A DNA stretch of 28,825 nucleotides from JBNJEA01 sp051745395 (GTDB lineage Bacteria > Desulfobacterota > Desulfobacteria > Desulfobacterales > Desulfosalsimonadaceae): contig JBNJEA010000025.1 in NCBI GenBank assembly GCA_051745395.1, positions 1 through 28,825 of the forward strand. The letters are read 5' to 3'. The position numbers and the translations under genes are program-made. How positions within the stretch are numbered: the stretch's first letter is position 1; each line of letters begins with the position of its first letter. Positions 6,060-14,302 of the stretch are shown here, piece after piece. The notes under the pieces were generated by a model. That model saw nothing but the letters and a program-made list of their open reading frames with translations, ran no database searches and was not told where the DNA came from.

Positions 6060-7424
6060 ATGGCGGAAGAAATGGAAACCCGACCCTGGCAGCACATAGA
6101 GGAAATACTTGAGCAGGGTGATGCCGAGGCGTTGACGCATTATATCGATGAACTGCCGGCAGACGAGATTGCCCGCTCTTTTGCCCGGTTGTCGGTGGAA
6201 GACCAGGAAGACATTGTCAGGAAACTCGAATGGCCGGACGCCGCTGAGCTCATGGAGCAGGTACCGGATGCCCTGGCCGTGGACCTGCTCCGGCAGATTT
6301 CACCGCCCGAGGCCGCCCATATCCTGGATCATATGCCGAGCAACGAACGCGCCGATCTGCTGGTGCAAATCGATGCGGAAGAAGCCGAGGCCATCCTGGA
6401 CAATATGGCGCCGGACGCCGCCGTCGATGCCCGGCTTTTGGCAAGTTATCCGCCGGGTGTTGCCGGGGGGTTAATGATCACCGAATACCTGTGGCACTAT
6501 GAAACCGCGCTTGTGGAAGACGTGATCGGCGATTTTCGGGAGCACGCGGAAATCTATTCCGATTACGACGTTCAGTACACCTATGTCGTCACCGAGCAAA
6601 TGGTGCTCATCGGCGTGATCCGGCTGCGGGATCTCGTGCTGGCACCGAGCAGGCGGAAAATCTCTGAAATCATGATAGGCGATCCCCTATGCGTCACAGA
6701 CGATACCCCGCTGGCTGAACTGGGACGGTTTTTCGATGAACATGCCTTTATCGGTGTTCCCGTCGTGGATGCCGATCACCGGCTTATCGGCATTGTGCGC
6801 AACGAGGACGTTGACGAGGCCTTAATCGACAGATCCGAAAGTGACTATCTCAAGTCCCAGGGTATCGTTGGCGGCGAAGAGCTGCGGTCCATGACCATCT
6901 GGCGGCGCTCCTCAAGGCGGCTTTCCTGGCTGAGCATCAATATCGTTTTAAACATAATCGCAGCCAGCGTCATCGCCATCTACCAGGACACCCTGTCGGC
7001 GGTCATCGCCCTGGCGGTGTTTCTGCCGATCATTTCGGACATGAGCGGTTGCTCCGGAAACCAGGCGGTGGCCGTGTCCATCCGGGAGTTGAGCCTCGGG
7101 CTGATCAAGCCGTTTGAAATCTTTCGGGTGTGGACCAAGGAGGTGACGGTCGGCCTCATCAACGGACTGGTCCTGGGGGTGCTGCTTGGCGCGGCCGCCT
7201 ACCTGTGGAAGGGCAACCTGTATCTGGGGGGTGTGGTGGCGGCCGCCATGGCCATCAACACGGTGGTGGCCGTGTCCATCGGCGGGTGTGTGCCGCTGCT
7301 GCTCAAGTGGCTCAAATCCGATCCGGCGCTTGCCTCGGGACCGATTCTGACCACCATCACCGATATGTGCGGTTTTTTGCTGGTGTTGAGTTTCGCCACC
7401 ATGATGCTGGCCAAACTGCAGTAG
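6060..7424 (+). CDS. mgtE: Magnesium transporter MgtE
   Basis: The 454-aa protein has the full MgtE layout. A cytoplasmic superhelical N domain (~1-125; repeated DAAELMEQVPDALAVDLLRQ and AAHILDHMPSNERADLL units) is followed by two CBS domains (~135-255; SEIMIGDPLCVTDDTPLAELGRFF and GVPVVDADHRLIGIV). A connecting helix leads to five membrane helices (~275-454). The pore region keeps conserved motifs: PIISDMSGCSGNQAV in the second helix and GPILTTITDMCGF in the last. It is a Mg2+-selective channel gated by Mg2+ binding to the N and CBS domains, located in the inner membrane. It is a single gene with a ribosome-binding sequence GGGGAAACGG, facing the cytidylate-kinase-like gene. Confidence 0.95.
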   Translation: MAEEMETRPWQHIEEILEQGDAEALTHYIDELPADEIARSFARLSVEDQEDIVRKLEWPDAAELMEQVPDALAVDLLRQISPPEAAHILDHMPSNERADLLVQIDAEEAEAILDNMAPDAAVDARLLASYPPGVAGGLMITEYLWHYETALVEDVIGDFREHAEIYSDYDVQYTYVVTEQMVLIGVIRLRDLVLAPSRRKISEIMIGDPLCVTDDTPLAELGRFFDEHAFIGVPVVDADHRLIGIVRNEDVDEALIDRSESDYLKSQGIVGGEELRSMTIWRRSSRRLSWLSINIVLNIIAASVIAIYQDTLSAVIALAVFLPIISDMSGCSGNQAVAVSIRELSLGLIKPFEIFRVWTKEVTVGLINGLVLGVLLGAAAYLWKGNLYLGGVVAAAMAINTVVAVSIGGCVPLLLKWLKSDPALASGPILTTITDMCGFLLVLSFATMMLAKLQ

Positions 7425-7453
7425 GGCAATCAAAAACGACTTTCCGGAAACGG

Positions 7454-8065
7454 TCATGCCTTTATGAGGTCGCAGGTGATGTTGACCGCTTTTTCCATCG
7501 ACATTTTGCTCATGTTGAGCACGATATTGTATAGTTCGGGCTGGTTGTAGTCTTCCTTGCCGAATTTTTTGTACAGGTTGCGGCGTCTTCTGCCTTGCAC
7601 GCGGATGATATTTTCGGCTTGTTCTTGTGTGAGTTTATAATTTTCCATCATAAACCGGACCCGGTCTTCCGGTGAGGCGACGAGAAGGGTGTGGAAGGCA
7701 TCGGGATGATCCCGCAGGACATATTGTGCGCCGCGGCCGACAATGACGCAGTTGCCCTCCTTGGCCAGTTCATTGATGATTTCCTGGAGCGTGCTGACAT
7801 AAATCTTTTCATCAATATAGCCCCGCGTGTCGTCGAGGATCCGGTTGATGTATCTCTGGGACACCAGATAGCTCATGAATTTCAGCAATGAGCCGCCGGC
7901 TTCCTTTTCAATCGATCGCACCCAGTTGTCGGAAACCCTGGCGCGCTCGGCCACCTTTTGGACAAGATCTTCATCCACCAGGGTGTAGCCCAATTGGTTT
8001 GCGACTTTTTTACCGAGGGTCCGCCCGCCTGCACCGAATTCTCTTGAGATCGTCAGAACTGCCAT
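7454..8065 (-). CDS. Cytidylate kinase-like family protein
   Basis: The 203-aa protein begins ISREFGAGGRTLGKKVANQLGY, the glycine-rich phosphate-binding loop of the cytidylate-kinase-like family in which the Walker A is written S-R-x-x-G-x-G-G. A later NCVIVGRGAQYVL and the basic lid-like stretch RRRRNLYKKFG are also family features. It is not the housekeeping Cmk; family members are often beside membrane or signalling genes and their substrate is unknown. It is the last gene of the antiporter operon, 35 nt after the nucleotide-binding-domain gene, with AAGGAG before ATG 8065. Confidence 0.8.
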   Translation of the reverse strand: MAVLTISREFGAGGRTLGKKVANQLGYTLVDEDLVQKVAERARVSDNWVRSIEKEAGGSLLKFMSYLVSQRYINRILDDTRGYIDEKIYVSTLQEIINELAKEGNCVIVGRGAQYVLRDHPDAFHTLLVASPEDRVRFMMENYKLTQEQAENIIRVQGRRRRNLYKKFGKEDYNQPELYNIVLNMSKMSMEKAVNITCDLIKA

Positions 8066-8100
8066 GGCTTGTACTCCTTGTTCGGGAGGGGTTATTAAAA

Positions 8101-8598
8101 TTAAAGCCCTTCTTCGACCGAATCGTCCAACAGCGGCCGGATGTCCGGGTGCCGGGAGATAATCCGGACAAACTGTTCCGTCCGCAGATCCAGTCGGCGC
8201 TGCACGATTTGAATCAGTTGTCTGTAGATCAGGTACCCCATTTTCGGGTCTTCTTCCATGAGGCGAACAGTGGCTTGGGTATTTAAGGCATAGATCAGGG
8301 ATGGCTCCGAGCAGACCGCATCCAGTCGTATCGGTTCATTGAGCATGGCCGACCACCCGAATGAAAACCCGGGCTTGACCGAGGCAATGGAGACGGTGAT
8401 TTTGCTGGAAATCCGTTTTTCCAGCAATACTTTGCCCTCTTTGAGCATATAAAAACGGTCTTTCCGATCCCCTTCCCGGAAGATGACCTCGCGTTCGTCA
8501 AAATGCAGCCGTTCGATGTGCGGAAGAAGTCTTTCCAGCATTTCATCGCTCAAGTCTTCCAGTATCCGGATGGAAAGCAGCGATTCCTTGGTTACCAT
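8101..8598 (-). CDS. Cyclic-nucleotide-binding domain protein without DNA-binding domain
   Basis: The 165-aa protein is a single cNMP-binding beta-roll (residues ~10-130: FDEREVIFREGDRKDRFYMLKEGKVLLEK, then VKPGFSFGWSAMLNEP) with a short helical tail. No winged helix follows, so it is not a Crp-type regulator by itself. The phosphate-binding cassette (FSFGWSAMLNEPIRLDA) lacks the canonical Arg-Ser pair of cAMP receptors, so nucleotide binding is doubtful. Its place between an antiporter subunit and a kinase-like protein suggests a cytoplasmic modulator of the antiporter; this is inference. AAGGAG precedes ATG 8598. Confidence 0.8.
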   Translation of the reverse strand: MVTKESLLSIRILEDLSDEMLERLLPHIERLHFDEREVIFREGDRKDRFYMLKEGKVLLEKRISSKITVSIASVKPGFSFGWSAMLNEPIRLDAVCSEPSLIYALNTQATVRLMEEDPKMGYLIYRQLIQIVQRRLDLRTEQFVRIISRHPDIRPLLDDSVEEGL

Positions 8599-8637
8599 TG
8601 CTTCTCCTTGCGCATTTCGGGGGATTTTCCCCGCATA

Positions 8638-10440
8638 TTAAAACAGATATACGTTCAAACATAAAACTACAATAAATAAAACAGCGGCGATGGCACCGAC
8701 GCCGACCGGGAGCAGGCCGGCTTTGATCGCGATATCGCTTTTTTCCACCCCGGCCGGCGGTGTTGCCGCATCGGTCTGCGGACTTTTTTGCAAACCCGGC
8801 CCCCGGGAGAATGGGGCAACAAGGCTTGCGGGCAGCCGGTCGAAAAAACGCTGGAGCAAAGCCGGGATACGGCCGGCAAAAACAGCTTCGCAGAAATGGT
8901 TGAGCCGGTTTAAGCTGCTGTCGGCTGCAGCGGCAAGCGCTGCGGCGCCTTTGCGGTAAAACCAGTCCACATCCAGGTTGATGGCCCGCAGTTCCGCCGG
9001 GTATCTGCCGGAAAGAATCAGCAGGCAAAACGCCAGGGCGCCAAACATCAGAAGCTGCAACTGCCCGACCACGTGGGCGCCCGTGTAGGGGGCATAGTCG
9101 ACCGCATAGGGCAGCAGGGCATAGAGCAGATCAAATCGGATGCCCAGAAATACGCATAAAAAAGCGGCGGCAAGCATGGCCAGCAGCATGTTAAAAGGCG
9201 GCTCCTTGGCGCGGATGCCCGAATCGTGGCCGAAAAACATGAAAAAGGGCACCTTGATCCCGGCGTGGTGAAAGACGCCGGCCGAGGCAAACTGCAGCAC
9301 CAGCCACACGAAAGCCATCTTGTGGTGGGCTGCCGAGCTGATAATCATGGATTTGCTGATAAATCCGGAAAACAGGGGAAAGGCGGAAATCGATGCCGCG
9401 CCCACGATACAAAACAGGCAGGTCAGCGGCATGGTCTTGTATAAGCCGCCCAGGTCCGTGCACCGGATTTTTCCGGTAACATGCAGCACCGCGCCGGCGG
9501 ACATAAACAGCAGGGCTTTGTAGAGAATATGGCAGAATGCGTGGGCGACCGTCCCGTTGATCGCAAGCTCCGTGCCGATGCCTACGCCGCAGATCATAAA
9601 TCCGACCTGGTTGATCAGGCTGTAGGCCAGCACGCGCCGGATGTCGTTTTCCAGCACCGCGTAGAAAATGGGCACCGCCGTCATCACGGCACCTAAGTAA
9701 ATCAGCAGTTCGGTTCCCGGAAAAACCCGGGCCATCACGTAAACCGCGCTTTTGGTGGTAAATGCGCTTAAAAACACGGCGCCGGTGATAGTGGCTTCCG
9801 GATAGGCGTCGCTGAGCCAGGGGTGCAGGGGAATGATGGCGGCGTTTACCGCAACGCCGATGAAAATGAGAATGCTTGCCGGGCTGGAAAGCTCCATGGT
9901 CGAAAATGCCGCTGTTCCGGTGTGCTGCACGTATAAAACAATGCCGGCCAGCAGGCAGAGGCCGCCGAAAATGTGGACCATGATATAGCGGAAAGCCGCG
10001 GCCTGTGCGGCCCCGGTACGGCGGGCCAAAATCAGAAACGTCGAGGCCACGGCCATGATTTCCCAGAACACATACAAAGAAAACAAATCCCCGGCCAGGG
10101 TGACGCCCAGGGCGCCGCCGGCATAGGCAAATCCGGCCGTGTGCTGCACATCGTCTTCGACTTTCAGTGCAAAGATCACTGAAATAAATGAGATCAATAT
10201 GAAAATAACGGCAAATATCCGGCTCAACCGGTCCAGGCGACCCAAAATCAGCTCATAGTCGAGAAAACCGATCGTCCAGTGCTGGCCCAGGGGCGTGTAG
10301 AGCAGGGTGATAAACGCCAGGGCCGGCAGAAGTAGCATATACGCCGATTTCACCCGGCCTTTGAAGGCGGGTATTAGAAAAGCGCCCAGAATAAAAATCA
10401 AAGCCGGCGGGATCTGGAGGTTGAAAACTTCAGGATTCAT
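8638..10440 (-). CDS. Third MrpD/NuoM-like ion-translocating subunit, extended, lacking the usual TM7 lysine
   Basis: This 600-aa polytopic protein belongs to the proton-conducting membrane transporter family (Mrp antiporter D, NuoL/M/N). Family motifs are visible: LYVFWEIMAVASTFLI (TM5 Glu), PLHPWLSDAYPEATITGAVFLSAFTTKSAVYVM, AHAFCHILYKALLFMSAGAVLH, and FSGFISKSMI. In the segment before PLHPWL, where its paralogues read FIK and FSK, it has VNAAIIPLH, so the conserved TM7 lysine is replaced. The C-terminus is ~100 residues longer than its paralogues, with an amphipathic DVDWFYRKGAAAL segment and a final membrane helix. It overlaps the 92-aa gene by 4 nt and has GGGAGG before ATG 10440. It probably completes the antiporter complex in a role unlike the other two. 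Confidence 0.85.
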   Translation of the reverse strand: MNPEVFNLQIPPALIFILGAFLIPAFKGRVKSAYMLLLPALAFITLLYTPLGQHWTIGFLDYELILGRLDRLSRIFAVIFILISFISVIFALKVEDDVQHTAGFAYAGGALGVTLAGDLFSLYVFWEIMAVASTFLILARRTGAAQAAAFRYIMVHIFGGLCLLAGIVLYVQHTGTAAFSTMELSSPASILIFIGVAVNAAIIPLHPWLSDAYPEATITGAVFLSAFTTKSAVYVMARVFPGTELLIYLGAVMTAVPIFYAVLENDIRRVLAYSLINQVGFMICGVGIGTELAINGTVAHAFCHILYKALLFMSAGAVLHVTGKIRCTDLGGLYKTMPLTCLFCIVGAASISAFPLFSGFISKSMIISSAAHHKMAFVWLVLQFASAGVFHHAGIKVPFFMFFGHDSGIRAKEPPFNMLLAMLAAAFLCVFLGIRFDLLYALLPYAVDYAPYTGAHVVGQLQLLMFGALAFCLLILSGRYPAELRAINLDVDWFYRKGAAALAAAADSSLNRLNHFCEAVFAGRIPALLQRFFDRLPASLVAPFSRGPGLQKSPQTDAATPPAGVEKSDIAIKAGLLPVGVGAIAAVLFIVVLCLNVYLF

Positions 10441-10715
10441 CGGGGTCCCTCCCGCTGATTGTGCCGGTCTTTGTCTTCGTAGTAGTTTTCGTCTCTTTTG
10501 ACCCAGAGCCTGAGCAGCTTGGCGATGTAGATAAGCAGCACGCAGGAAATAAAACCGTATGCCGCAAAGAAGTTGGGATAGCCCTCCCAGCCGAAAGCCG
10601 CATGTTTTTCGATAAAAAAGTCGATGACCAGCAGGGCCGCCAGGCTGATATAAAAACAGATCAGCAGAATTTTTACGTTTCCGGGGTTATCAAAAATTTT
10701 GAGCTCTTTTTTCAT
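10437..10715 (-). CDS. Small two-helix membrane protein of the antiporter operon
   Basis: The 92-aa product has two predicted membrane helices (ILLICFYISLAALLVIDFFI, residues ~16-35, and FFAAYGFISCVLLIYIAKLL, ~48-67) and a charged C-terminal tail rich in Arg, Asp and Glu. I cannot assign a named family. GGAGAAGG precedes the ATG, and the stop overlaps the start of the next antiporter gene by 4 nt, which supports co-translation. It is probably an accessory or assembly subunit. Confidence 0.75.
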   Translation of the reverse strand: MKKELKIFDNPGNVKILLICFYISLAALLVIDFFIEKHAAFGWEGYPNFFAAYGFISCVLLIYIAKLLRLWVKRDENYYEDKDRHNQREGPR

Positions 10716-10763
10716 GCCTTCTCCAGCAATTGTTCACAAGGCTGTTATCCGGGCCTTTCCTTT

Positions 10764-10898
10764 CTACAGGCTGCTTAGAAATATAATGGCCAGATAGGCC
10801 GCAGCGATACCCACGACCACGTATAAGGCCGTCGGATAGCCCCTGACCGGTTCGTGGGTCAGTTCCATCGGTTCTTTGTGTGGCTCTTGTTCGGACAT
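10764..10898 (-). CDS. 44-aa single-span membrane microprotein in the antiporter operon
   Basis: This short frame encodes 44 residues: a hydrophilic N-terminus (MSEQEPHKEPMELTHEP), then one hydrophobic helix (ALYVVVGIAAAYLAIIFLSSL). A textbook Shine-Dalgarno GGAGGGTAAGC precedes the ATG at 10898, and the gene fits the 190-nt gap between the second MrpD-like gene and the 92-aa gene, 7 nt after the former. Strong ribosome-binding site, correct strand and a clean transmembrane profile support a real small subunit. Its length would make most gene finders skip it. Confidence 0.75.
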   Translation of the reverse strand: MSEQEPHKEPMELTHEPVRGYPTALYVVVGIAAAYLAIIFLSSL

Positions 10899-10905
10899 GG
10901 TTTGC

Positions 10906-12384
10906 TTACCCTCCAAAAATCCGGTGCACGGCCATTTGTGACAACGCTAAAAACGGCTGGGGATAGAAAAATAGCAGGATGGAGGCCGCAGCGGTCAGCA
11001 CCGGCGGAGCCAGCGCCCAGCCCGGCGCCTCCCCCACCCGGTTTTCAAACATGGCTTCGTTTTGCGTGCAGAAAAAGGCCCGGTAGACGATGGGCAGAAA
11101 ATAGGCGGCGTTTAAAAGCGAGCTCAACAACAGCACGGCCAGCATGGCAAACTGTTTTGCCTCGATGGTGCCGATGGCCAGGTGCCATTTGCTGATAAAT
11201 CCGCCGCAGGGCGGCAGGCCGATCACGGAAACCGCCCCGATGAAAAACGCGGCCATGGTCACCGGCATTTGTTTGCCGATGCCCACCATCTGCGAAATAT
11301 TTTTTACGCCGGTGGCCACGACAATGGCGCCGGCGCAGAAAAACAGCGTGATCTTGCCGAAGGCGTGCATGGCGATGTGGAGCATTCCGCCGGTCATTCC
11401 GGATTTAGACAGCAGGGCGGCGCCCAGAACAATATAGGACAATTGGCCGATGGTGGAAAAGGCCAGCCGCCGTTTGAGGTTGTCCTGGGAAAGCGCGATC
11501 AGCGAGGATACCAAAATTGTCACCGCCGCGATAACGCACAGAAGGGTCCCGAAACCGTAAGCCGCCAGAATCTCCGGGCCGAAAATGTCGGTGATGACGC
11601 GCAGTACACAGAAAACCCCGACTTTTACAACCGCCACGGCGTGCAGCAGGGCGCTCACGGGCGTCGGGGCCACCATTGCAGCCGGCAGCCACGCATGGAC
11701 CGGCATAATCCCCGCCTTGGAAAAACCGAACACAAACATCAGCAAAAGCGGCAGGGCAGCCGCTGCGGACAGGCCTGCCCCGAAAATGCCGCCGCCGGCA
11801 AAATCAAGTGTTCCCGTGATCAGATACACCGCGACCATTGCCGGCAGCACCAGGCCGATGGAGCCGCCCATAATGTAGAACAGGTACTTCCGGCCCGAGC
11901 GCCTGGCCTCTTCATCCTGGTGATGGGTGACCAGCGGATAAGTGGAAAGCGACAATATTTCATAAAAGATGTACATGGTCAGCAGGTTGGCGGAAAAGGC
12001 CACGCCGACGGTTGCGCTCAGTGCGGCGGCGAAAAAACAGTAATACCGGGTCTGGCTGTGTTCGTCCAGCCCCCGCATATAGCCGATGGAATAGGCGGAG
12101 GTCACAATCCATAAAAACGAGGAAACCAGGGCGAACAGCAGGCCGAACGCATCGACTTTGAGTTTGAAGTCAATGCCGGCAAACAGGGGGGCGATGGTGA
12201 ATTCAAGGCTGTGGCCGGCCAATACCGCCGGCAGCATGGAGAAAATAATGCCGAACTTGACAAATGCCGCAACAAAGGTCCAGGATTCGCGCACATTGGG
12301 TTTACGGGCCGAAACCAGGATGGGGATCACCGCCAGGGAAACCAGAACTGCGATCAGGGGTTTTGCCGATACAATGGAGATCAT
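10906..12384 (-). CDS. Second MrpD/NuoM-like ion-translocating subunit
   Basis: The 492-aa, ~14-helix protein is a proton-conducting transporter family member: MYIFYEILSLSTYPLV (TM5 Glu), FGFSKAGIMPVHAWLPAAMVAPTPVSALLHAVAVVKVGVF (TM7 Lys and the helix after it), AMHAFGKITLFFCAGAI and CGGFISKWHLA. All the charged residues expected along the proton path are present. Together with its upstream neighbour it may do the work that MrpA and MrpD share in classical Mrp operons. Its ATG overlaps the upstream stop (ATGA, 12381-12384). Confidence 0.88.
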   Translation of the reverse strand: MISIVSAKPLIAVLVSLAVIPILVSARKPNVRESWTFVAAFVKFGIIFSMLPAVLAGHSLEFTIAPLFAGIDFKLKVDAFGLLFALVSSFLWIVTSAYSIGYMRGLDEHSQTRYYCFFAAALSATVGVAFSANLLTMYIFYEILSLSTYPLVTHHQDEEARRSGRKYLFYIMGGSIGLVLPAMVAVYLITGTLDFAGGGIFGAGLSAAAALPLLLMFVFGFSKAGIMPVHAWLPAAMVAPTPVSALLHAVAVVKVGVFCVLRVITDIFGPEILAAYGFGTLLCVIAAVTILVSSLIALSQDNLKRRLAFSTIGQLSYIVLGAALLSKSGMTGGMLHIAMHAFGKITLFFCAGAIVVATGVKNISQMVGIGKQMPVTMAAFFIGAVSVIGLPPCGGFISKWHLAIGTIEAKQFAMLAVLLLSSLLNAAYFLPIVYRAFFCTQNEAMFENRVGEAPGWALAPPVLTAAASILLFFYPQPFLALSQMAVHRIFGG

Positions 12385-13877
12385 AGGCCTGCCGTAATCG
12401 TGGACGAAATTGCGGGTTCAATAATCAGGTTCACCAGCGTCTGGGCGTAAAAGCCCATGGCAATCAGCAGCCCGGCGGTCACGATCAGCGGCACCACCAT
12501 GTCCGCGGGTGCTTCCTCTATGACCGGCCCGTTTCCATGATGATGATGGTGGCCGAAGGGTTCAAAATAGGCGATTTCAATGACTTTGAAAAACAGTACC
12601 ACGTTGACCAGGCTGCTGATGATCAGCGCTGCAACAAATCCGTAGTGGCCGGCCGCAATGCCGCCGCTTAAAAGATACCACTTGCTGAAAAAGCCGCAGG
12701 TCGGCGGCACCCCGATGATGGAAAGCCCTGCTACCACGAAAGCGGTCATGGTAAAGGGCATTTTGGAAAACAAACCCTGCAATTGGTGAAATCCGTCGCC
12801 GGCAATCCGGGAGGCGATGGCGCCGGCGGCCAGAAACAAGCACAACGTCATCATGGCATCGTTTAAGATATGGAGCACGGCCCCTGTCATGCCCGCGGCG
12901 TTGCCCAGCCAGAAACCGCCCACCATGTAGCCGACTTCCACCACGATGATATAGGCAAGCATCCGTTTCAAACGCTGCTGCTTCCAGGCCAGAAGCGAGC
13001 CGGCAATAATGGCGATCACGGCCACCCAGACGATGAAAGACGAAATGGCCATCCGGTCAAATGCAAAGTCGGGCTGATAAATCGAAAGAATGAGCCGGAT
13101 CATGACATAGAGCATGACCTTGGTGGTCAGCGGGGCGATCAGGCTTGCAGCAGAACCGGGCGCATGAGAATAGGCGTTGGGCAGCCAGGTGTGCATGGGA
13201 AACAGCGCCATTTTGATAAACAAACCGATCAGGCAGAGAATAAAGGAAACCTTGAGCAGCGCGACGTTTTCGAGGGTGGGTAAAATGGCGGCGATATCGG
13301 CCATGTTCAGCGAACCGGTGCTGATATAAAGATATCCCGCACCGAAAAGATAAAGGCTTGCTCCGATAGTGCCCATGAAAAGGTAATTCAGGCTGGAAAT
13401 CGCCGCCCGTCCGCCGCCCATGCCCAACAGGGCGTATCCGGAAAGCGATGCGATTTCGAGCAAAACGTAGAGGTTGAATATGTCGCCGGTGATGACAATG
13501 CCCATAAGCCCGGTGACAAACAAAAGATATAAGGCGTAAAACGTCCCCAGCCGGTTTGTAAATTCCCCGGCGGCCGAAGAGCGCGTGGCGACCATGTTGA
13601 TCAGCGCCACGGTTGTAATCAAAACCAGGATGACGGCGTTTAAGTGATCAATGTGCCATGAAATGCCCCAGGGCGGGTCCCATCCCGCCATCCGGTAAAT
13701 GATTGCGCCTTCGGTCATGACTCTTGCCATTACGGCAACGGAAGATATCCATGCCGCGGCCATGGCGCAGACGGCCGCGGGAAAGCACAACCAATGCCTT
13801 ACCCAGCCGGCGAGGTTGACAACCAGTGCGGCAAGAAGCGGTACAACGATGATAAGTGCCGGTACTTGAGACATCAT
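12381..13877 (-). CDS. mrpD: MrpD-type Na+/H+ antiporter subunit D
   Basis: The 498-aa polytopic protein matches MrpD/MnhD: LYVLLEIASLSGYALLGMGGG (TM5 Glu), LFIKMALFPMHTWLPNAYSHAPGSAASLIAPLTTKVMLYVMIRL (TM7 Lys), LHILNDAMMTLCLFLAAGAI and TCGFFSKWYLL. It follows MrpC with a 4-nt ATGA overlap, the standard C-D order, so I treat it as the true MrpD; the other two D-like proteins are additions. Near the C-terminus a five-histidine run (GHHHHHGNG, ~residue 442) sits in a loop and could bind a metal; a similar His-Gly stretch occurs in the neighbouring MrpC. Confidence 0.88.
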   Translation of the reverse strand: MMSQVPALIIVVPLLAALVVNLAGWVRHWLCFPAAVCAMAAAWISSVAVMARVMTEGAIIYRMAGWDPPWGISWHIDHLNAVILVLITTVALINMVATRSSAAGEFTNRLGTFYALYLLFVTGLMGIVITGDIFNLYVLLEIASLSGYALLGMGGGRAAISSLNYLFMGTIGASLYLFGAGYLYISTGSLNMADIAAILPTLENVALLKVSFILCLIGLFIKMALFPMHTWLPNAYSHAPGSAASLIAPLTTKVMLYVMIRLILSIYQPDFAFDRMAISSFIVWVAVIAIIAGSLLAWKQQRLKRMLAYIIVVEVGYMVGGFWLGNAAGMTGAVLHILNDAMMTLCLFLAAGAIASRIAGDGFHQLQGLFSKMPFTMTAFVVAGLSIIGVPPTCGFFSKWYLLSGGIAAGHYGFVAALIISSLVNVVLFFKVIEIAYFEPFGHHHHHGNGPVIEEAPADMVVPLIVTAGLLIAMGFYAQTLVNLIIEPAISSTITAGL

Positions 13878-14284
13878 GTCCGGTTTGACTCGTCAGCTTG
13901 GAGTTGATGGAGGATCTCGTCTTCTTCCAGGCTTTCATGATTGCGGTATATTTTGACGGCCAGGGCCAGGGCCACGCCCAAAGTGGCCACGGAGACGACA
14001 ATGGCGGTGAGCATCAAAACATGGGGCAGGGGGTTCATGTAGTCCGCCACCCGGACGGGATGGCCGTGGCTGCCGTGTCCGTGGGCGATTATCGGGATGG
14101 AGGCGCCGTATTTGGTGGAAGTTGAAACGTAAAACAAAATGATGGCGGTTTGGAAGATGTTCATCCCGATAATTTTTTTGATGAGGTTGCTTTTGGCGAT
14201 CATGGCGTAAAGCCCGATGCCCATCAACACCACCACGCCCCAGTAGTTGTATTTGGCCATGAAAACCGCTGTCAGCTCGTCCAA
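13874..14284 (-). CDS. mrpC: MrpC/MnhC (NuoK-like) antiporter subunit
   Basis: This 136-aa protein has three membrane helices in the NuoK/MrpC pattern: VVLMGIGLYAMIAKSNLIKKIIGMNIFQTAIILFYV and then NPLPHVLMLTAIVVSVATLGVALALAVKIY, the conserved PLPHALxLTAIVI-type motif of MrpC. Between helices 2 and 3 is an unusual HGHGSHGHP insert. The start is a TTG at 14284 after AAAGGAGGAGGCG; the internal ATG at M9 has no such site. The stop overlaps mrpD. The C-terminal tail is acidic and longer than usual. Confidence 0.88.
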   Translation of the reverse strand: MDELTAVFMAKYNYWGVVVLMGIGLYAMIAKSNLIKKIIGMNIFQTAIILFYVSTSTKYGASIPIIAHGHGSHGHPVRVADYMNPLPHVLMLTAIVVSVATLGVALALAVKIYRNHESLEEDEILHQLQADESNRT

Positions 14285-14302
14285 CGCCTCCTCCTTTGCC
14301 GC

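Noticed and set aside
11182..12114. 310-codon plus-strand frame antisense to the second MrpD-like gene
   Set aside because: Composition rich in Gly, His, Gln and Arg is typical of an antisense frame of a GC-rich membrane-protein gene; the minus-strand gene has full family motifs.
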